DNA of 16,904 nucleotides from DASUPK01 sp036377415 (GTDB lineage Bacteria > Actinomycetota > Thermoleophilia > Solirubrobacterales > 70-9): positions 1-16,904 of the forward strand of contig DASUYK010000022.1 of the NCBI GenBank assembly GCA_036377415.1. Direction: 5' to 3'. Below are positions 6,990 to 14,053 of this stretch, in pieces (within the stretch, counting starts at the first letter, position 1; every line of letters begins with the position of its first letter). A program made the position numbers and the translations under genes. Below the pieces are notes generated by a model. That model had not been told where the DNA came from. It did not search any database and worked only from the letters and a program-made list of their open reading frames with translations.

Positions 6990-8782
6990 CAGCCGGGGAA
7001 GACGAGGGAGTCGGTCAGCCCCTCAACGATCGGGCCGAGCATCAGGGCCGGGAAGAAGGTCAGCGCTGCCACCAGGACCACGACGAAGATCAGCAGCGCG
7101 ACGAAGGTCGGCGTGTCGGTGCGAAAGGTCCCCGGCCCGGCGGGAGAGATCCGCTTGGTCGCCATCGACCCGGCGACGCCGAGCGCCGCGAGCAGCGGAA
7201 CGAAGCGCGCGAAGAACATCGAGAGGCCGCCGATCAGGTCGGCGAAGGTGATTCCGTAGGCCCCGGGGTTGCCCGGGGCGTTCGGCTGCACGAAGCCGGT
7301 GTAGCCGGCGAAGGCCGATCCGTTGTTGTTGCCCTGGGAGGTGTAGGCGTAGAGGGTTTCCGAGAAGCCGTGCGGGCCAGGGTTGAAGATCGAGACGTCC
7401 CCGTGCTCGCTCGCGATCGCGATCGCGGTCGCGACCAGCACCAACAGCGGCACGACGATCGTCCCGATCATCACCAGCTTCACCTCGCGGGCCTCGACCT
7501 TCTTGCCGAGGTACTCGGGCGTCCGTCCCACCATCAGGCCGGCGATGAACACCGCCAGCAGGACCATCAGCAGCATTCCGTAGAGGCCCGACCCCACCCC
7601 GCCGAACACAACCTCCCCGGTCATCATGTTGAACAGGAGCGGCAGGCCGCCGCCCCCGGTGTAGGAGTCGTGGGCGGAATTGACCGAGCCGTTGGACGCG
7701 GCGGTGGTGGCGTTCGCCCAGGTGACGCTGGTGGCGATCCCGTTGCGCTGCTCCTTGCCCTCGAGATTGCCACCGGCCTGCTCGTCCGAGCCCTCAACGT
7801 CGACGTCGCTGGCGCCCGCGTCGACCTCGATCCCGGCCGCCTCCTGGGCCGGGGAGCCGTTCGACTCCGCGGCATAGCCCACGCCAATCGTCACCACCAG
7901 CATGATCAGCATCGCCACGTAGATCGCCCAGCCCTGGCGGCGGTTTCCGACCATCCGGCCGAAGGTCGCGGTGAGCGCGGCCGGGATCAGGAGGATGAAG
8001 AGGAGCTCGACGAAGTTCGAGAACTGGGTCGGGCTCTCGAACGGCATCGAGCTGTTGACGTTGAAGAAGCCGCCGCCGTTGGTGCCGAGCTGCTTGATCG
8101 CGATCTGCGACGCGCCCGGCCCGAGCGCCAGGGTCTGGTCAACTCCCGTGACCGTCTGGTAGCTCACCCAGCCGGAGAAGGTCTGGATCACGCCCTGCGA
8201 GACCAGGATCAGCGCGCCCACGAACGAGAGCGGAAGGAGGATGTAGAGCAGGGTTCTCGTCACGTCCCGCCAGAAGTTCCCGAGCTCCCTTGCGCCGCGG
8301 CTCGCGAGCCCGCGGATCACGGCCGCGAGCACCGCCATCCCGACCGCGGCGGAGACGAAGTTCTGGACCGCTAGCCCCGCCATCTGCGAGAAGTAGCTGA
8401 GGGTCGTCTCCCCCCCGTAGTACTGCCAGTTCGTGTTGGTGACGAAAGAGGCGGCGGTGTTGAATGAGAGGTCCCAGGGCCCTGAGTCGAAGCCCTCCGG
8501 ATTGAACGGGTGGATCCCCTGGGTGCGGAGGATCACGTAGAGGACGACGAAGAAGACGGCGCTGAAGACGATCGTCGTCTTCGCGTACGCCTTCCAATCC
8601 TGCTCGCTCCGGGCCGAGGGCCCGAGCAAGCGGTAGACAAATCGCTCGAGGGGTTCGAGGACGCGCTCGAGGAGCAGCGGCTGGCCCTGGTACACGCGTG
8701 CCATGTATCCGCCGAGCACTGGCGTGAGCGCCGTCAGGACCGCGAGGTAGAAGACGATCTGCAGCCAGCCGTTGGCGGTCAC
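6989..8782 (-). CDS. kdpA: KdpA, K+-translocating subunit of the KdpFABC pump
   Basis: 597 residues against 557 in E. coli. KdpA is a polytopic membrane protein related to SKT/Trk channels, with four selectivity-filter loops: TNTNWQ (115-120), GTNGGGFFNVNS (233-244), MTGEVVFGGVGSG (387-399) and TSQGNNNGSAF (481-491). All are intact. It takes K+ from outside with high affinity and passes it towards KdpB. The extra length lies largely in an external loop at about 305-345, rich in Asp and Glu, just before NLEGKEQRNG. Translation starts at GTG, whose first bases share GTGA with the kdpF stop (8779-8782). It is co-directional with kdpE and kdpF upstream and kdpC downstream, all in one unit. Confidence 0.98.
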   Translation of the reverse strand: MTANGWLQIVFYLAVLTALTPVLGGYMARVYQGQPLLLERVLEPLERFVYRLLGPSARSEQDWKAYAKTTIVFSAVFFVVLYVILRTQGIHPFNPEGFDSGPWDLSFNTAASFVTNTNWQYYGGETTLSYFSQMAGLAVQNFVSAAVGMAVLAAVIRGLASRGARELGNFWRDVTRTLLYILLPLSFVGALILVSQGVIQTFSGWVSYQTVTGVDQTLALGPGASQIAIKQLGTNGGGFFNVNSSMPFESPTQFSNFVELLFILLIPAALTATFGRMVGNRRQGWAIYVAMLIMLVVTIGVGYAAESNGSPAQEAAGIEVDAGASDVDVEGSDEQAGGNLEGKEQRNGIATSVTWANATTAASNGSVNSAHDSYTGGGGLPLLFNMMTGEVVFGGVGSGLYGMLLMVLLAVFIAGLMVGRTPEYLGKKVEAREVKLVMIGTIVVPLLVLVATAIAIASEHGDVSIFNPGPHGFSETLYAYTSQGNNNGSAFAGYTGFVQPNAPGNPGAYGITFADLIGGLSMFFARFVPLLAALGVAGSMATKRISPAGPGTFRTDTPTFVALLIFVVVLVAALTFFPALMLGPIVEGLTDSLVFPG

Positions 8783-8868
8783 AGGTTCTCACTGCGCAGC
8801 AGCGCGTAGCTCAGGTAGATCAGGACGAGGATCGACACGGCGAGCATCGCCCCCTCGGCGAAGCTCAT
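8779..8868 (-). CDS. kdpF: KdpF, 29-residue stabilising subunit of the K+ pump
   Basis: 29 residues, the usual KdpF size: MSFAEGAML, then a single hydrophobic helix (about 8-23) with IYLSYALLRSE at the end, which matches KdpF (membrane helix, then YxLLRPE-like tail). KdpF binds KdpA/KdpB and stabilises the complex in the membrane. The stop overlaps the kdpA GTG start by four bases, and the ATG overlaps the stop of the 26-residue peptide gene by four (ATGA, 8865-8868). Position directly before kdpA is canonical. Such short genes are often left unannotated. Confidence 0.93.
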   Translation of the reverse strand: MSFAEGAMLAVSILVLIYLSYALLRSENL

Positions 8869-8945
8869 ACGCGGTCCAGGCCGTCGACCAGCAGGTAGAA
8901 GATCGCGAAGGCGACCAGTCCCACGGCGATCGAGACGATGTCCAT
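8865..8945 (-). CDS. 26-residue single-pass membrane peptide upstream of kdpF
   Basis: ATG at 8945 to TGA at 8865, 26 residues. It begins MDIVSIAVGL, continues with AFAIFYLLV and ends DGLDRV, so it is one membrane helix (about 4-20) with a short charged tail. Its stop shares ATGA with the kdpF start, the same coupling style as the rest of the operon, which supports real translation. It is not a second copy of KdpF: it lacks the LLRPE-like tail. I recall similar unannotated peptides ending in a (C/D)(E/D)R(L/V)-type motif before kdpF in other bacteria, but cannot check this. Role unknown; a helper of pump assembly or of the sensor is possible. No good Shine-Dalgarno is seen before it. Confidence 0.75.
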   Translation of the reverse strand: MDIVSIAVGLVAFAIFYLLVDGLDRV

Positions 8946-9019
8946 GGGACGAGGATCGGCGCCCTTCCGTGAAGGGAACGTGGGGCTTCAGCGCCCGCGC
9001 ATCAAGATGCTGTGAAGGG
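8946..9019 (-). promoter_or_regulatory. Regulatory gap between kdpE and the kdp structural genes
   Basis: This 74-base gap is the only place inside the kdp locus without a gene, so a KdpE-controlled promoter is expected here. It holds two inverted repeats, CCCTTC-CGT-GAAGGG (8962-8976) and GCATC-AA-GATGC (8999-9010). CCCTTCAC occurs twice on the minus strand (8969-8976 and 9012-9019), 43 bases apart, about four helical turns. These are possible operator half-sites. No convincing -35/-10 pair is seen and no uridine run follows the hairpins, so a terminator is less likely. Confidence 0.4.
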
Positions 9020-9694
9020 TCAGGCGGCGAACCTGTAGCCGACGCCTGGGTCGGTGCGGATGTAGCGGGGGCCGTCGGGCGGCTCGATCTTGTGCCTCAG
9101 GTTCGCGATGTGGCTGCGCAGCGTCTGGGTGTCCTCCTCCCAGCCCGGCCCCCAGACCTCGGTGAGCAGGGCGCGGTGGGTCATCAGCCGCCCCCTGCTC
9201 TTGGCCAGGGTCTCGAGCAGACGGAACTCGATCGGCGTCAGATGGACCTCCTCCCCGTCGCGGCGAACCGTGTGCGCGGCGAGGTCGATCTCCAGGCCCT
9301 CGGCGGAGATCGTCGGCTCGCCGTTCCCCTCGCCGGCCCGCCGCAGGACGGCGTTCAGGCGAGCGACGAGCTCCCGCGGCCCGAAGGGCTTGGTGACGTA
9401 GTCGTCGGCGCCTGCCTCCAGGGCGCGCACCTTCTGCTCCTCGTCCCCAACGGCCGAGAGCACCAGGATCGGCATCTCGCTCCAGGAGCGGATGCTGCGG
9501 CAGACCTCGATCCCGTCGCCGTCGGGGAGGAGCAGGTCGATGATCGCCGCGTCCGGAGGCTTGACCGAGGCCGCATCCAGCGCCTCCTGGGCGTCGGCCG
9601 TCTCCACGACCTCGAACCCGGCGTCCTTGAGAACCACCCTCAGGGCCCGGCGGATCTGCATCTCGTCGTCGCAGACGAGAATTCGCTGGCTCAT
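9020..9694 (-). CDS. kdpE: KdpE, OmpR/PhoB-family response regulator
   Basis: 224 residues, the normal KdpE length. The receiver domain (3-117) has acidic residues D9 and D10, phosphorylation site D53 (IIDLLLPDGDG), S80 and K102 (TKPF). A winged-helix DNA-binding domain covers about 128-224 (TPIEFRLLETLAKSRGRLM, then RSHIANLRHKIE and DPGVGYRF). It receives phosphate from the adjacent kinase and activates the kdp structural genes. The ATG overlaps the kinase stop by four bases (ATGA, 9691-9694). The symbol rests on family plus context: it stands between a KdpD-type kinase and kdpFA. Unlike E. coli, where kdpDE follows kdpABC, these regulators are upstream of the pump genes. Confidence 0.93.
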   Translation of the reverse strand: MSQRILVCDDEMQIRRALRVVLKDAGFEVVETADAQEALDAASVKPPDAAIIDLLLPDGDGIEVCRSIRSWSEMPILVLSAVGDEEQKVRALEAGADDYVTKPFGPRELVARLNAVLRRAGEGNGEPTISAEGLEIDLAAHTVRRDGEEVHLTPIEFRLLETLAKSRGRLMTHRALLTEVWGPGWEEDTQTLRSHIANLRHKIEPPDGPRYIRTDPGVGYRFAA

Positions 9695-11124
9695 CGCGCG
9701 GGTGCCGCCGTCGTTGGCTCGGAGGATGGCTCCGTCTCCACGTCAACGAGCGGGAACTCGACGACGAAGGTCGTCCCCTGGCCCGGCAGCGACTCCGCCC
9801 AGATCCGCCCCCCGTTCGCCTCCACGAACCCCTTCGCGATCGCCAGGCCGAGCCCGGCGCCGGCATGGGAGGACTCGTTCACCGTGTAGAACGCCTCGAA
9901 GACCCGCTCCAGCTCGCGCTCGGGGATTCCCGGGCCTCGATCGACCACCCTGATCACGACCCGGCCCCCGACCTCCCGGGCGCGCACCGAAACCCTCTCC
10001 CCGCCGGAGTGGCGGGCGGCATTGGAGAACAGGTTGACGAAGGCGCGCTCGAGCTGAGCCGAGTCGGCACGGATGAACGGCAGGCTCTGGTCGATCGAGA
10101 GCGCGAACCGGTCGCGCTCGACGGCCAAGTCGTCCAGAGCGGCGTCGATCACCTCCTCGATCGAGCACCAATCCCGGGAAGGCTCGGCGGTACCGGTGCG
10201 AAGACGCGACAGGTCGAGCAGGTTGTCGACGAGCGATCCGAGCCGGTCTGAGTCCTCGACGATCGCCTCGCGGAGCTCAATTCGGTCCGCCTCCGCGATC
10301 GTCGGCGACGTCAGAGCCTCGGCTGCCGCGCGGATTGCGGTGATCGGCGTACGCAGGTCGTGGGAGACGGTTCGGAGCAGCGCGGTCTTGATCTCGTCGC
10401 TGCGGCGAAGCGCCTGCGTCTCGACGGTCGCCAAGAGCAGTTCCTCGCGGTCGATCGCGGCGGCGAGCAGCGCCTCGAGGCCCGGGATCAGCCGGTCGCG
10501 GAGCCGGGCGAGGTTGTCCGGGTCGATGCCCGCGGGGACGATCAATGTGCCGAGCGGCCGGTCGTCGTGCACAAGCGGCAGTGCGAGCCTTCCGGGCTGC
10601 TCAGCGATCCCGCCCCGTCTGAGAGCGGCGGAGGGCAGATCGAGCGCACGGGCGATCCGCTCCGCCGCGGTCGGCAGGGCCGCGTCGAGGTCGGGGGCGC
10701 CCAGCAGCGTCCGGGCGAGCTCGGCCATCAGGTCGGCCTCCTTCCGGCGGGCCTCGGCCTCCTGGGCGCGGGACCGCGCCACCTGGGCGAGGGAACTGGC
10801 GACGGTCGCTGCCGCCAGGAACACGCCGAGAGCCACCCAGTTCTCCCCTCTGGCGATCGTGAAGTGCCCGGTCGGGGGGATGTGGAAGAAGTTGAAGGCG
10901 GTCGCGCTGAGCAGCGCCGTGAGCAGACCCAGGCCCAGACCCCAGAAGGTCGAGACAAGGAGTACGGCGAGGAGATAGACGACGCCGAGCGAGACCGCGG
11001 GCGCGACGTCGCGCAGCCCGTACAGGGCGAGCGTCGTCAGCGCGACCGCGGTCAGCGATACCACGAGGCCGAGACCGTGGGAGCGCGGCGGCTGGCGCAG
11101 GAGGAGCGGGGTGCGCAGCTCCAT
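9691..11124 (-). CDS. kdpD: KdpD C-terminal half: membrane histidine kinase with DUF4118
   Basis: 477 residues. Four hydrophobic segments lie at about 18-35, 43-60, 62-80 and 95-112, and FNFFHIPPTGHFTI (77-90) is the DUF4118 signature found only in KdpD-like sensors. Then come a helical linker, a GAF-like region (about 130-225), HisKA with H255 in SHDLRTP, N-box N368, G1 DRGPGI (395-400) and G2 GAGLGL (422-427). The N-terminal Walker/USP sensor of KdpD is absent; it is encoded separately at 2680-3861. 393 plus 477 residues nearly equals one full KdpD. The ATG at 11124 is the first gene start after the ligase gene, with CATACT nine bases upstream and no Shine-Dalgarno. It phosphorylates KdpE, encoded next with a four-base overlap. 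Confidence 0.93.
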   Translation of the reverse strand: MELRTPLLLRQPPRSHGLGLVVSLTAVALTTLALYGLRDVAPAVSLGVVYLLAVLLVSTFWGLGLGLLTALLSATAFNFFHIPPTGHFTIARGENWVALGVFLAAATVASSLAQVARSRAQEAEARRKEADLMAELARTLLGAPDLDAALPTAAERIARALDLPSAALRRGGIAEQPGRLALPLVHDDRPLGTLIVPAGIDPDNLARLRDRLIPGLEALLAAAIDREELLLATVETQALRRSDEIKTALLRTVSHDLRTPITAIRAAAEALTSPTIAEADRIELREAIVEDSDRLGSLVDNLLDLSRLRTGTAEPSRDWCSIEEVIDAALDDLAVERDRFALSIDQSLPFIRADSAQLERAFVNLFSNAARHSGGERVSVRAREVGGRVVIRVVDRGPGIPERELERVFEAFYTVNESSHAGAGLGLAIAKGFVEANGGRIWAESLPGQGTTFVVEFPLVDVETEPSSEPTTAAPAR

Positions 11125-11133
11125 TTCGAGTTA

Positions 11134-11139
11134 AGTATG
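11134..11139 (-). promoter_or_regulatory. Weak -10 candidate (CATACT) for the kdp regulator genes
   Basis: CATACT on the minus strand, nine bases before the kinase ATG at 11124, lies in the most AT-rich patch of the spacer. It matches four of six bases of TATAAT. No good -35 at 16-18 bases was found. If used, the kinase mRNA has almost no leader. Confidence 0.25.
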
Positions 11140-11200
11140 AGCGCCCGCGGCAACCGACCCGCGAGTAACAAACCCCGCGATGCGCGCGGCCATCACTTTC

Positions 11201-11219
11201 GGCGGCCACACACGCCGCC
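11201..11219 (-). terminator. GC-rich hairpin downstream of the glutamine synthetase-like gene
   Basis: GGCGGC (11201-11206) pairs with GCCGCC (11214-11219) around a seven-base loop, 23 bases beyond the ligase stop. No T run follows on the minus strand, so any termination would be weak. Two further small GC stems lie at about 11146-11163 and 11174-11189. The remaining spacer (11125-11241) shows no gene. Confidence 0.25.
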
Positions 11220-11241
11220 GCCGGATCGACCGCGGCCGAAT

Positions 11242-12657
11242 CTAGCCCCGCTCGAACATCCGGCGGCGCTCGTAGTCGGTGACCACCTTGTCGAACAGGC
11301 CCTGCTCGAGCCTGCCGTAGTTCAGGTAGTGCTTGTGCACCGCGTCGCCGAAGGCCGCCTTCGCGAACGCGGAGCCCTCCCACAGGTCGACGGCCTCGCG
11401 CAGCGAGGCGGGGAACCCCTCGGCCTCGGCCGCCTCGTAGGCGTTCCCCTTCAGCTCGGGGCCGGGATCGATCTCGTTCTCGACTCCGTCGAGGCCGGCC
11501 GCGAGCAGGGCCGCGAACGCCAGGTAGGGGTTGGCGTCGGCGCCCGGAATCCGGCATTCGATTCGCCGCGACTGGTCGTGCCCGACGATCCGGAACCCGC
11601 AGGTGCGGTTGTCGCGGCCCCATGAGACCGAGGTCGGTGCCCAGCTCTCGGCCGCGTAGCGCTTGTAGGAGTTGACCGCCGGCGCCACGAACAGGGCGAG
11701 CTCGCGGATGTGGTTGCGCACCCCGCCGAGGAAATGCCGGAAGGTGTCGGTCTCCTCGCCGTTGCCGTCCACGAAGGCCGACTTGCCGTCCTCGCCGACC
11801 AGGCTCTGGTGGAGATGGCAGGAGCTTCCGATGTCGTCCTCCGACGGCTTCGCCATGAAGCTCGCCGAGATCTCGTTCAGGAAGGCGATCTCCTTGACTC
11901 CGTTCTTGTAGATCGTGTGCCGGTCGGCCGCCGTGACCGCGTCCGCGTAGCGGAAGTTGACCTCGTGCTGGCCGTACCAGGCCTCGCCCTTCGAGAACTC
12001 GACAGGGATCCCGGCACCCATCATCCCCCGGCGGATCGGCCCGAGATAGGCCTCGTCCATCGTGGTGGCGAGGATGTGGTAGTCGAGGATGTAGGGGATC
12101 GTCGGGGTGAGGTCCTTGTAGCCCTTCTCCCACGCCTCGGCGTAGCTCTCCTTGTACAGATAGAACTCGAGCTCGGAGGCGGCGTAGGGCGTGTACCCCA
12201 TCTCGGCGGCCCGCTCGTACTGGGCGATCAGGACCTGGCGCGGGGAGGCGACGACCGGGCTGCCGTCGTGGTTGACGACGTCGCAGAGGACGAGCGCGGT
12301 GCGGTCGAGCCAGGGGATCCGCCGCAGCGTCGACATGTCGGGCTGGATCCCGAAGTCGCCGTAGCCGCTCTCCCAGTTCGCCATCTCGTATCCGGGCAGA
12401 GGCTCCATGTCCATATCGAGGGCGAGCAGGTAGTTACAGCCCTCGACCCCGTGATCCGTCACCTCATCGAGGAAGTACCCGATCTCGATCCGCTTCCCGA
12501 ACAGCCGGCCCTGCATGTCGGTGAAGGCAGTGACGACCGTGTCGATCGTGCCCTCGTCGCCCTCCTTGCGGAGATCATCGAGGGAGAGCATCCCCCGGGT
12601 TCCGCCGGGTCCTCCAGGTCTGGGGGTAGCTTCCTTGCTCTTGTCCCCTGACGCCAT
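11242..12657 (-). CDS. Glutamine synthetase family protein, probable gamma-glutamyl-amine ligase
   Basis: 471 residues with a GS beta-grasp domain (about 35-125) and catalytic domain. Motifs: ASELEF (160-165, metal ligands E162 and E164), GQHEVN (229-234), HLHQSL (281-286), SWGRDNRT (345-352) and RIECRIPGADANPY (365-378). The NLYDLP-type tyrosine loop that is adenylylated in housekeeping GlnA is absent, which fits the PuuA/GlnA3/GlnA4 group that joins glutamate to polyamines, ethanolamine or other amines. The ATG at 12657 has AGGG eight bases upstream; Met23 is an alternative start. It is divergent from the aldehyde dehydrogenase and SDR genes with only 25 bases between starts. Likely first step of an amine or amino-alcohol degradation route. 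A role in ordinary glutamine synthesis cannot be excluded. Substrate unknown. Confidence 0.9.
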   Translation of the reverse strand: MASGDKSKEATPRPGGPGGTRGMLSLDDLRKEGDEGTIDTVVTAFTDMQGRLFGKRIEIGYFLDEVTDHGVEGCNYLLALDMDMEPLPGYEMANWESGYGDFGIQPDMSTLRRIPWLDRTALVLCDVVNHDGSPVVASPRQVLIAQYERAAEMGYTPYAASELEFYLYKESYAEAWEKGYKDLTPTIPYILDYHILATTMDEAYLGPIRRGMMGAGIPVEFSKGEAWYGQHEVNFRYADAVTAADRHTIYKNGVKEIAFLNEISASFMAKPSEDDIGSSCHLHQSLVGEDGKSAFVDGNGEETDTFRHFLGGVRNHIRELALFVAPAVNSYKRYAAESWAPTSVSWGRDNRTCGFRIVGHDQSRRIECRIPGADANPYLAFAALLAAGLDGVENEIDPGPELKGNAYEAAEAEGFPASLREAVDLWEGSAFAKAAFGDAVHKHYLNYGRLEQGLFDKVVTDYERRRMFERG

Positions 12658-12668
12658 GGGCGGCACCC

Positions 12669-12674
12669 TATATC
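12669..12674 (+). promoter_or_regulatory. TATAT core in the divergent ligase/aldehyde dehydrogenase spacer
   Basis: TATATC lies eight bases before the aldehyde dehydrogenase GTG (12683). That is the spacing of a -10 box for a leaderless mRNA, and no ribosome site precedes the GTG. The same A/T core read on the minus strand (TATAGG) could serve the ligase gene, whose ATG is at 12657. It is the only AT-rich spot in a 25-base spacer. Confidence 0.4.
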
Positions 12675-12682
12675 GTCGAAAC

Positions 12683-14053
12683 GTGGCAAGCAAGGAAGCG
12701 ATCCAGGTAGTCGAGCCAGCCACGGCTGAGGTGATGGCGGAGGTGCCGCGCGCGGGCGCCAAGGAGACCGACGCAGCGATCGCCCGGGCCAGGGAGGCCT
12801 TCCCCGCCTGGCGGGCGGTGGCGCCGGCGGATCGGTCTTCCCTGCTCCAGCGGCTCGCCGACGCGATCGAGGGGCGGGTCGATGAGCTCGCGACGCTCGA
12901 GGCCCGGAACGCCGGCAAGCCGATCTCCGACGCGCGCGGCGAGATCGGAATGGTCGTCGAGACGTTCCGCTACTACGCGGGGGCGCCGGAGCGGCTCACG
13001 GGCAAGACGATCCCGGTGTCCGGGGGCGTCGACATGACCTTCCGCGAGCCGCTCGGCGTCGTCGGGCTGATCGTCCCCTGGAACTTCCCGCTGACGATCG
13101 CCTCCTGGAAGGTTGCGCCGGCGCTCGCCGCCGGCAACACGATCGTGTTGAAGCCGGCCGAGCTGACGCCGCTCACCGCCCTGGAGCTGGAGAAGATCGC
13201 GGTGGAGGCCGGGATCCCGGAGGGCGTCCTCAACGTCGTCGCCGGGAAGGGCAGCGTCTGCGGCCAGCGCCTGGTCGAGCACCCCGACGTCGCGAAGATC
13301 GCCTTCACCGGCTCGACCGAGGTCGGCCGGGGGATCGCCGAGGGCGCGGCCGGGACGATCAAGCGGGTCACCCTCGAGCTGGGCGGCAAGTCCGCCAACG
13401 TCGTCTTCGCCGACGCCGACCTCGCCGCCGCCGCCTCCTCGGCGCCGCTCGCCGTCTTCGGGAACGCGGGCCAGGACTGCTGCGCCCGCTCCCGGATCCT
13501 GGTCGAGCGCGCGGCGATGGACGAGTTCATGGCCGAGCTGGAGAGCGCCGTGACGGCGCTGCGGGTAGGCGACCCGCTGGAGGAGTCGACCCAGATGGGC
13601 CCGCTGATCTCGACCGGTCAGCTCGAGACGGTCTCCTCCTACGTGAACGGGGACGCGCCCGTCGCGATCCGGGGGAGCGCCCCGGAGGGGCCCGGATACT
13701 GGTTCCCGCCCACGGTCCTCGCACCGGTCTCGAACGAGGACAGGGCGGCGAGGGAGGAGATCTTCGGCCCGGTCGCCTGCGTGATCCCGTTCGAGGACGA
13801 GGCGGAGGCGATCCGGATCGCGAACGACACGATCTACGGGCTCTCGGGGTCGATCTGGACCCGCGACGGGACGAAGGCCCTGCGGACCGCGCGGTCGATC
13901 GAGACCGGTGTGATCTCGATCAACTCGAACACCTCGGTCCGGGTCGCGACGCCCTTCGGCGGCTTCAAGCAGTCCGGGATCGGGCGCGAGCTCGGCCCGG
14001 ACGCGCTCGAGGCCTACACCGAGGTGAAGAACGTCTACTACGCCACCGACTGA
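12683..14053 (+). CDS. NAD(P)-dependent aldehyde dehydrogenase
   Basis: 456 residues. Catalytic C266 in GQDCCARSR, general base E232 in LELGGK, PWNF (132-135) with oxyanion N134, K157 (LKPAE), FTGSTEVG (208-215) and the EEIFGPV strand are all present. It resembles PuuC-type and aminobutyraldehyde dehydrogenases, which oxidise amino- or gamma-glutamylamino-aldehydes to acids; the substrate is inferred from context. GTG at 12683 is preferred. The in-frame ATG at 12656 would add a poor leader (GGTLYRRN) and overlap the divergent ligase start. From the GTG the protein begins at the 'NPATGEV'-like motif, so the usual 20 N-terminal residues with an 'IGGEW' strand are missing; the catalytic body is complete. 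Its TGA overlaps the ATG of the SDR gene (TGATG), giving a two-gene operon. Confidence 0.92.
   Translation: MASKEAIQVVEPATAEVMAEVPRAGAKETDAAIARAREAFPAWRAVAPADRSSLLQRLADAIEGRVDELATLEARNAGKPISDARGEIGMVVETFRYYAGAPERLTGKTIPVSGGVDMTFREPLGVVGLIVPWNFPLTIASWKVAPALAAGNTIVLKPAELTPLTALELEKIAVEAGIPEGVLNVVAGKGSVCGQRLVEHPDVAKIAFTGSTEVGRGIAEGAAGTIKRVTLELGGKSANVVFADADLAAAASSAPLAVFGNAGQDCCARSRILVERAAMDEFMAELESAVTALRVGDPLEESTQMGPLISTGQLETVSSYVNGDAPVAIRGSAPEGPGYWFPPTVLAPVSNEDRAAREEIFGPVACVIPFEDEAEAIRIANDTIYGLSGSIWTRDGTKALRTARSIETGVISINSNTSVRVATPFGGFKQSGIGRELGPDALEAYTEVKNVYYATD

Noticed and set aside
8865..8945. Duplicate copy of kdpF
   Set aside because: The 26-residue peptide lacks the YxLLR-E tail of KdpF and has a different charged end (DGLDRV), so it is a distinct peptide.
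8962..8976. Intrinsic terminator after kdpE
   Set aside because: The CCCTTC/GAAGGG hairpin is short and no T run follows on the minus strand. An operator is the better reading.
9691..11124. Frameshifted or degraded full-length KdpD as an explanation for the short kinase
   Set aside because: The kinase has its own start next to a regulatory spacer and no KdpD sensor sequence upstream in any frame. The sensor part is intact elsewhere in the locus.
11125..11241. c-di-AMP (ydaO-type) or K+ riboswitch before the kdp regulators
   Set aside because: The 117-base spacer has only short GC stems and no recognisable riboswitch core. The candidate -10 lies next to the start codon, leaving no room for a leader.
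12515..12682. N-terminal extension of the aldehyde dehydrogenase to an upstream ATG at 12515
   Set aside because: It lies antisense within the ligase gene and has no aldehyde dehydrogenase similarity. GTG at 12683 is a better start.
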